From Streptomyces chartreusis NRRL 3882 (GTDB lineage: Bacteria; Actinomycetota; Actinomycetes; Streptomycetales; Streptomycetaceae), in the NCBI RefSeq assembly GCF_900236475.1, contig NZ_LT963352.1, positions 4,232,501-4,296,500 of the forward strand: a DNA stretch of 64,000 nt, read 5' to 3'. Below the pieces are notes generated by a model, which saw only the letters and a program-made list of their open reading frames with translations, had not been told where the DNA came from and did no database searches. This document shows, in pieces, positions 59,207 to 64,000 of the stretch (positions are counted from its first letter, which is position 1; the number at the start of each line of letters is the position of its first letter). The translations under genes were made by a program, and so were the position numbers.

Positions 59207-60540
59207 CGGACCTCCTCCACGATCCGGGCGGCCGGTGCGGCGGCGGGCTCGGTGATGCGTATCCGGTCGGCGCGGTGGTGCTCGACCTCCAGCACCTCGA
59301 GCCGCCAGCCGTCGAGTTCCACGACGTCCCCCTTGCCGGGGATGCGGGCGAGGCGGGTGGCGATCAGCCCGGCCACGGTCTCGTACGGTCCCTCCGGCGC
59401 GGTGAGTCCCATGTCCGTGAGCTGGTCGATGCGGACACTGCCGTCCGCCTCCCACACCGCGCGCCCGTCCCGCGTCGCCGGGGCGGGTACCAGGTCGGGC
59501 GCCTCGAAGGGATCGTGCTCGTCGCGGACCTCGCCGACGACCTCCTCGACGATGTCCTCCACGGTCGCCACGCCCGCCGTGCCGCCGTACTCGTCGATGA
59601 TCACGGCCATGGTGCGGTGCGCGCGCAGCCGCTCCAGCAGCCGGTCGGCGGGGAGGCTGTCGGGCACCAGCAAGGGCTCCGCCGTCAGTTCCGTCACCGG
59701 CGTGGCGGCCCGCTGCTCCGGCTCCAGGGCGAGCACGTCCCGGATGTGGACGGAGCCCACCACCTCGTCCAGGCTGTCGCGGTAGACGGGAAAGCGGGAC
59801 AGCCCGGTCGCGTGGGAGAGATTCGCGGCGTCGGCGGCCGTCGCGTGGACCTCCAGGGCCTTGACGTCGACCCTCGGCGTCATCACGTTCTCCGCTGTCA
59901 GCTCGCTCAGATGCAGCGTCCGTACGAACAACTCCGCCGAGTCCGCCTCCAGGGCCCCTTCGGCGGCCGAGTGCCGGGCCAGCGCGCCCAGTTCCTCGGC
60001 GGTGCGGGCGGAGGCCAGTTCCTCCGCCGGCTCCAGCCCGAAGCGGCGTACGAAACGGTTCGCGGTGCCGTTCAGGTGCCCGATGAACGGGCCGAAGGCG
60101 GCCGTGAAGGCACGCTGCGGACCGGCGACCACCTTGGCGACCGCCAGTGGACGTGAGATCGCCCAGTTCTTCGGCACCAGCTCACCGACGACCATCAGCA
60201 CGACGGTGGAGACGACCACGCCCAGCACGGTCGCGACCGAGGAGGCGGCACCGCCCAGGCCGATCGCCCGCAGCGGGCCACGCAGCAGCGCGGCGAGGGA
60301 CGGTTCGGCGAGCATGCCGATCACCAGAGAGGTGACGGTGATGCCCAACTGAGCGCCGGAGAGCTGCGTCGTCAGACGCCGTACGGCCTTCAGCGCACCC
60401 TCCGCGCCCCGCTCGCCCGCCTCGGCGGCGCGCTCCAGGTCGGCGCGCTCCACGGTGGTCAAGGAGAACTCGGCCGCGACGAACACCGCGCAGGCCAGTG
60501 TGAGGAGGAGGGCCAGCAGGAGCAGCAGGATCTCGGTCAC
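59203..60540 (-). CDS. HlyC/CorC-type CNNM membrane protein, long form (b)
   Basis: 445 aa. CNNM/DUF21 domain (VFVAAEFSLTTVERADLERA; VVGELVPKNWAISRPLAVAK), CBS pair (MTPRVDVKALEVHATAADAA; DEYGGTAGVATVEDIVEEVV) and CorC_HlyC domain (DQLTDMGLTAPEGPYETVAG). First gene of the four-gene array on the minus strand, and divergent from the Spo0M gene with about 250 nt between them. Confidence 0.93.
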   Translation of the reverse strand: MTEILLLLLALLLTLACAVFVAAEFSLTTVERADLERAAEAGERGAEGALKAVRRLTTQLSGAQLGITVTSLVIGMLAEPSLAALLRGPLRAIGLGGAASSVATVLGVVVSTVVLMVVGELVPKNWAISRPLAVAKVVAGPQRAFTAAFGPFIGHLNGTANRFVRRFGLEPAEELASARTAEELGALARHSAAEGALEADSAELFVRTLHLSELTAENVMTPRVDVKALEVHATAADAANLSHATGLSRFPVYRDSLDEVVGSVHIRDVLALEPEQRAATPVTELTAEPLLVPDSLPADRLLERLRAHRTMAVIIDEYGGTAGVATVEDIVEEVVGEVRDEHDPFEAPDLVPAPATRDGRAVWEADGSVRIDQLTDMGLTAPEGPYETVAGLIATRLARIPGKGDVVELDGWRLEVLEVEHHRADRIRITEPAAAPAARIVEEVR

Positions 60541-60717
60541 CGCGCCACCCCCGCTCCCTCACGCGCATGAGTCCAGCGGGGAACGGCACGGCTGGTACTG
60601 GGAGGCTCACCCATCGGGGGAACGTCGCTCCTTCTCGAAACACACATGCAGACAGTGGGTGGAAACAGGATTGCCTGCCTCTACACCAACTGTAAAGGAG
60701 GAGCAAAAACCCCTATG

Positions 60718-60737
60718 CTTCTACGTGTCTGTAGAAG
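60718..60737. promoter_or_regulatory. Palindrome CTTCTAC-N6-GTAGAAG upstream of Spo0M
   Basis: Perfect 7-bp arms with a 6-bp spacer, 57 nt before the Spo0M start at 60795. The same architecture and arms recur at 61898-61917, upstream of the TerB gene. Two sites with the same spacing point to one shared repressor or activator. Confidence 0.75.
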
Positions 60738-60794
60738 GTCCGCTCGAGCGGACCTCACACCGCGAACACGCACGTTTAAGGAGTGGACGCCACC

Positions 60795-61802
60795 ATGGTG
60801 TTCAAACGACTGCTCGGCTCGCTCGGCGTGGGCGGCCCCACGGTCGACACGATCCTCGACCCGGGGCCCGCGCGGCCCGGCGGCACGCTCACCGGCCAGG
60901 TCCGTCTCGAGGGCGGCAAGGCCGACTTCGACATCGAGCACATCACCCTGGAGCTGATCGCCCGGGTCGAGGCCGAGCACGCTCACGGCGAGAGCGAAGG
61001 CGTCGTCGCCTTCGACCGGTTCACCGTCGGCGGCGGCTTCCGGCTCGCCGAGGGCGAGCAGCGCAGCGTGCCGTTCAGCGTGACGCTGCCGTGGGAGACG
61101 CCGATCACCGAACTGCACGGGCAGGCGCTGGGGATCGTCCTCGGCGTGCGTACGGAACTGTCGGTGGCCGGCGCCAAGGACAAGGGCGACCTGGACCCGC
61201 TGACCGTCGGTCCGCTGCCCGCCCAGGAGGCGATCCTCGAAGCGCTCGGCCGGCTCGGCTTCGGCTTCAAGTCCGCCGACCTGGAGTACGGACGCATCGG
61301 CGGCACCGGTCAGCAACTGCCCTTCTACCAGGAGATCGAGATCACCCCGTCGCCGCAGTACGCGCACCGGGTGAACGAGATCGAGGTGACCTTCCTGGCC
61401 AACCCGGCCGGCCTGGAGGTCGTCCTGGAGGCCGACAAGCGCGGCGGCTTCTTCTCCGGCGGCCATGACGCGCTGACCCGCTTCACGGTCGGGCACCAGG
61501 ACGCGCGCGACTGGGACGCCGAAGTCGACGGCTGGATCCGCCAGTTGGTCGAGCACCGGGCGTCGCAGGGCTCCCACGGTGCCTACGGCCACGGTGACCC
61601 GTACGCCGGGCAGGGGCACGGCGGGCACTACGGGCACGGTGACCACCACGACGACCACCGCCGTTCCGGCCCCGGCATGGGCACCGCCGTCGCCGCGGGC
61701 GCCGCCGGACTCGCGGTCGGTGTCGTCGGCGGCATGGTCGCCGGCGAAGTCGTCGACGAGGTCGGGGACTTCTTCGAGGGCGACGAGGAGGACGAGGGCT
61801 GA
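60795..61802 (+). CDS. Spo0M family sporulation-control protein
   Basis: 335 aa from the ATG at 60795 (MVFKRLLGSLGVGGPTVD); an in-frame GTG at 60783 lies too close to the AAGGAG site. Arrestin-like Spo0M fold over about 1-245: GTLTGQVRLEGGKADFDIEH, FDRFTVGGGFRLAEGEQRSV, QLPFYQEIEITPSPQYAHRV. The C-terminus has a His/Gly/Asp-rich stretch (about 255-295) and a hydrophobic helix (GTAVAAGAAGLAVGVVGGMV) ending in an acidic tail. Bacillus Spo0M controls sporulation stage 0. Here the promoter motif is shared with the TerB gene, so the pair may answer one stress signal. Confidence 0.9.
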   Translation: MVFKRLLGSLGVGGPTVDTILDPGPARPGGTLTGQVRLEGGKADFDIEHITLELIARVEAEHAHGESEGVVAFDRFTVGGGFRLAEGEQRSVPFSVTLPWETPITELHGQALGIVLGVRTELSVAGAKDKGDLDPLTVGPLPAQEAILEALGRLGFGFKSADLEYGRIGGTGQQLPFYQEIEITPSPQYAHRVNEIEVTFLANPAGLEVVLEADKRGGFFSGGHDALTRFTVGHQDARDWDAEVDGWIRQLVEHRASQGSHGAYGHGDPYAGQGHGGHYGHGDHHDDHRRSGPGMGTAVAAGAAGLAVGVVGGMVAGEVVDEVGDFFEGDEEDEG

Positions 61803-61834
61803 CAGCGGGCCCCGGCAGACGCTGAAGGACACCT

Positions 61835-61893
61835 CGGCAGGGGGCGGGCGGACGCACCGGCAGGGGGCGGGCGCACGGCTCCGCCCCCTGCCG
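61835..61893 (+). terminator. Terminator with an upstream direct repeat (possible alternative pairing)
   Basis: CGGCAGGGGGCGG (61858-61870) pairs perfectly with CCGCCCCCTGCCG (61881-61893) over 13 bp with a 10-nt loop. An earlier direct copy of the left arm, CGGCAGGGGGCGGGCG (61835-61850), could compete for the same right arm. It lies between the Spo0M stop and the TerB promoter palindrome. Confidence 0.75.
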
Positions 61894-61897
61894 ATAA

Positions 61898-61917
61898 CTT
61901 CTACAGTATTGTAGAAG
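61898..61917. promoter_or_regulatory. Palindrome CTTCTAC-N6-GTAGAAG upstream of TerB
   Basis: Second copy of the motif; the arms extend to CTTCTACA/TGTAGAAG. It is 56 nt before the TerB start, almost the same distance as in the Spo0M copy (57 nt). Confidence 0.78.
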
Positions 61918-61973
61918 AAACGCAGTCCGGGACGCCCCGGCCCGGGCGTCCTGCCGACACGTACGGAGTTCTC

Positions 61974-62429
61974 ATGGCCCTGTGGGACCGCCTCAAGGAA
62001 TCCGCATCGACGATGCAGACCCAGCTCATGGCGAGGAAGAACGACCTCAAGAGCGGCGCCTTCCGCGACGCGAGCATGGCGATGTGCGCCCTCGTCGCCG
62101 CCGCCGACGGCACCGTCGACCCCTCCGAGCGGCAGCGCGTGGCCCAGCTCATCGCCACCAACGAGGTGCTGCGGAACTTCCCCGCCGACGACCTGCGCCG
62201 CCGCTTCGAGGAGAACCTCGACAAGCTCACCACCGACTTCGACTTCGGCAAGGTGAGCGTCATGCAGGAGATCGCCAAGGCCGGGAAGAAGCCCGCCGAA
62301 GCACGGGCCGTCGTCCAGATCGGCATCGTCATCGGCGGCGCCGACGGCGACTTCGACAAGGACGAACAGGCCGTGGTCCGCGAGGCGTGCTACGCCCTCG
62401 GCCTCCCGCCCCACGAGTTCGACCTCTGA
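61974..62429 (+). CDS. TerB family tellurite-resistance-type protein
   Basis: 151 aa, all-helical TerB fold. Acidic metal-binding motifs occur in two positions: ALVAAADGTVDPSERQRVAQ and GIVIGGADGDFDKDEQAVVR. TerB proteins of Streptomyces are linked to stress and metal response. It follows Spo0M on the plus strand with its own promoter palindrome, so it probably belongs to the same regulon rather than the same transcript, because a terminator lies between. The M56/BlaI pair converges from the other side. Confidence 0.92.
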   Translation: MALWDRLKESASTMQTQLMARKNDLKSGAFRDASMAMCALVAAADGTVDPSERQRVAQLIATNEVLRNFPADDLRRRFEENLDKLTTDFDFGKVSVMQEIAKAGKKPAEARAVVQIGIVIGGADGDFDKDEQAVVREACYALGLPPHEFDL

Positions 62430-62478
62430 CCCACCCGGGCCGTGCGAGGGGCCGGCTGGTGTCGCCGGCTCGCGCGGC

Positions 62479-63411
62479 TCAAAGGGGCGTGGCCGCGTGC
62501 AGGATGAGGACCATCGTCACCGCGGAGTTCGCCGACGACATCGCTGACACGGCGGCCCCCACCGCCGCTCCCCACGCCGCCGCACCCACCGACGTGAACA
62601 ACGACGGCCAGCTGCGCACGGTCGGAGCGGGTCCGAGCAGGGCCGCCACCCGGCGCGGCACCGGTCCCGCCGCAGCCAAGCCGGCCAGGGTCGCCACCGG
62701 GGTGCCACGGGACACCAGGGCCGCCTTGCCGATCGCACACGCCACGGCCCGGCGGCTGCCGACCACCTGGGCCGCGTCCTCGTCGGCCCACCGTTCCGCC
62801 GTGTACGACACCGCCGTCCGCAGCGGACGCAGGAAGGGATTGGCCCGCGCGGCCAGCTGGACCGCGAGGAGGAAGCGGTGATGGCGGGCGGTCAGATGGG
62901 CCCGCTCGTGAGCGAACAGCGCCCGGCGCTCGGCCGGTTCGAGGCAGTCCAGCATGGCCGTCGTCACGACCACACGATCCCGCCGACCGCCCGGCAGCGC
63001 GTAGGCGTACGGCATGTCGTCCGGAAGGACGGCCACCTCCGTCTCACGCAGCCCGGCCAGCGCCCGGTGGGCCCGGCGGCGCACCCGGCCGTGCCGCCAC
63101 ACCGTCCGACCGCACGCCACCAGCACCACGACGAGCGCGGGGATCGCCGCCTTGCCGACGACCTCGTCGTAGGGGACCGCCGCGCGCACCTCGGGGTCCG
63201 ACCAGCCGTCGGGCAGGGGGTTTCCGGGGAGTTGGGCGGTGCCGACCACCATCACCAGGCCGAGGCACAGCGTGCTGCACGCCGCCATCACCGCGGCCAC
63301 CCCGGTCAGCAGCCGGGTCGCGGTCCGTGGATGCAGATGCTGCTCGGCCAGGCGCGCGATCGGCCACGCCGTCAAGGGCAGCACGAGCGGCAGAAAGACG
63401 AACACCCCCAT
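62479..63411 (-). CDS. M56-family membrane metallopeptidase (BlaR1/MecR1-like)
   Basis: 310 aa with four membrane segments. The zinc motif is HERAH (His168, Glu169, His172; FAHERAHLTARHHRF), with a downstream ENxxD-like EDAAQVVG region (ADEDAAQVVG). It lacks the C-terminal penicillin-binding sensor domain of true BlaR1, so the signal is not beta-lactam by this route. It lies 6 nt after the BlaI-like gene and probably cleaves the repressor on a signal. No beta-lactamase gene adjoins it. Confidence 0.92.
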   Translation of the reverse strand: MGVFVFLPLVLPLTAWPIARLAEQHLHPRTATRLLTGVAAVMAACSTLCLGLVMVVGTAQLPGNPLPDGWSDPEVRAAVPYDEVVGKAAIPALVVVLVACGRTVWRHGRVRRRAHRALAGLRETEVAVLPDDMPYAYALPGGRRDRVVVTTAMLDCLEPAERRALFAHERAHLTARHHRFLLAVQLAARANPFLRPLRTAVSYTAERWADEDAAQVVGSRRAVACAIGKAALVSRGTPVATLAGLAAAGPVPRRVAALLGPAPTVRSWPSLFTSVGAAAWGAAVGAAVSAMSSANSAVTMVLILHAATPL

Positions 63412-63417
63412 GAGGCT

Positions 63418-63825
63418 TCAGTCTTCCCCTTCGTTCCTCGACTGACCCAGCAGCTCCCGCAGCAGCCGCTCGTCGTCCGGGCCCAGGCCGGTCACGAAGC
63501 TGGCCAGCACCGCCTCGCGGTCGCCCTCGGAGTCCAGCACCTTGCGCATCTTGTGGGCGGCCAGGCCCGCCTGGTCCGACGCGGGCGTCCAGGCGAAGGA
63601 CCGGCCGGCGCGCTCCCGGGTGACCGCCCCCTTGGCGAGCAGCCGGGTCAGGATGGTGATGACGGTCGTGTAGGCGAGGTCTCCGCCCAGGCGCTCCTGC
63701 ACCCAGCCGGCTGTCGCCGGGCCGTCCGCCTCCCGCAGCGCCGACAGGACCAGCGCCTCCAGCTCACCCTGCCCCCGCCGCCGGGGACGCTGCCGCTGCT
63801 CAGCCACGCCCGGTCTCCCTTCCAC
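63418..63825 (-). CDS. BlaI/MecI/CopY-family winged-helix repressor
   Basis: 135 aa, normal length. Winged helix about residues 15-85 (GELEALVLSALREADGPATA, YTTVITILTRLLAKGAVTRE), followed by the dimerisation helices with a likely cleavage region. It is the first gene of the repressor-peptidase pair. The CTTCTACAGTATTGTAGAAG palindrome before the TerB gene contains TACA-N4-TGTA, reminiscent of BlaI-type sites (TACA/TGTA), so it may be a target. I saw no such site upstream of this gene itself. Confidence 0.94.
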   Translation of the reverse strand: MEGRPGVAEQRQRPRRRGQGELEALVLSALREADGPATAGWVQERLGGDLAYTTVITILTRLLAKGAVTRERAGRSFAWTPASDQAGLAAHKMRKVLDSEGDREAVLASFVTGLGPDDERLLRELLGQSRNEGED

Positions 63826-64000
63826 CGCCGTCCGTTTCCCGCGCGGACATCGTATGACGCACCGGACGCCGCTCCTTGACGGGCAAACGGTGCCTGCCGG
63901 GGCACTAGGGCCGGTCTGACAATTCCCGTCGTCGCCCGGAGGGCGGCCTCGCGGCGTCAGGCGCGTGCTCTCGGCGTGTCCGACCAGAGGGTGGCGCGGT
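63826..64000. other. Intergenic region; possible mobile-element end at CTAGGGCC (63905)
   Basis: The last 175 nt contain no gene. The stretch from 63905 starts CTAGGGCC, reminiscent of the CTAG-flanked ends of the element at 48478-48597, followed by GGTCTGACAATTCCCG. It could be the edge of an insertion sequence beyond the window; not provable here. Confidence 0.3.

Noticed and set aside
63905..64000. Insertion sequence at the right edge
   Set aside because: Only a CTAGGGCC-like start is seen; no transposase or second end inside the window.

Overview
The window looks like chromosomal DNA of a Streptomyces or close actinomycete. Base composition is very GC-rich, and GTG and TTG starts occur beside ATG. 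Sugar importers lack their own ATPases, as expected where one shared MsiK-type ATPase serves many. LacI regulators, Tat-exported glycosidases, Spo0M and TerB proteins are also present. No rRNA, tRNA or CRISPR array was seen.

Carbon-source modules fill 1-29117. (a) 1-6377: an oligopeptide-type ABC importer (ATPase cut by the window edge), a LacI repressor and a divergent PfkB sugar kinase. (b) 6443-8330: a scar with fragments of an integrase, a glycosyltransferase, a beta-lactamase-like hydrolase and a DUF1080-type domain. (c) 8517-16474: a probable fructan locus with a LacI repressor behind a perfect 22-bp palindrome, a CUT1 sugar importer, a GH32 fructosidase and a secreted beta-helix protein. 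(d) 17144-23337: an alpha-glucoside locus with a GH13 glucosidase, a CUT1 importer and a divergent LacI regulator flanked by two matching operators. (e) 23565-29117: a shikimate/quinate-type catabolic set with a QuiC-like fusion dehydratase, a zinc dehydrogenase, a ShiA-like transporter and an IclR regulator, with a shared operator-like motif in both control regions.

The most unusual part is 29671-45328. After a two-component system and a small membrane protein comes a DUF418/HGSNAT-type membrane acyltransferase gene (plus strand). From 45328 down to 34185 every gene lies on the minus strand: a second DUF418/HGSNAT paralogue, a polytopic PMT/ArnT-like glycosyltransferase, a membrane protein with two sensor-HAMP modules and no output domain, PgsB- and PgsC-like poly-gamma-glutamate synthase subunits, an NlpC/P60 protein whose expected catalytic cysteine codon reads serine, two very small membrane ORFs and an ABC exporter. 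No PgsA/CapA gene is visible. The two acyltransferase paralogues share a 20-bp element (18/20 identical) placed exactly 31 nt before each start. I propose a variant cell-surface polymer (poly-gamma-glutamate-like) synthesis and modification locus.

The right part, 45659-63825, holds a Tat-exported GH2 glycosidase with a small inverted-repeat element at its 3' end, a DUF3291 protein, an SDR/hydrolase pair behind twin TetR-type palindromes, and a TetR/peroxiredoxin-like divergent pair with a 19-bp inverted repeat. It continues with an orphan solute-binding protein, a DM13 protein, a flavin reductase-like protein, four tandem CorC/HlyC-type membrane proteins, Spo0M and TerB genes with the same CTTCTAC-N6-GTAGAAG palindrome upstream, and a BlaR1-like peptidase/BlaI pair.
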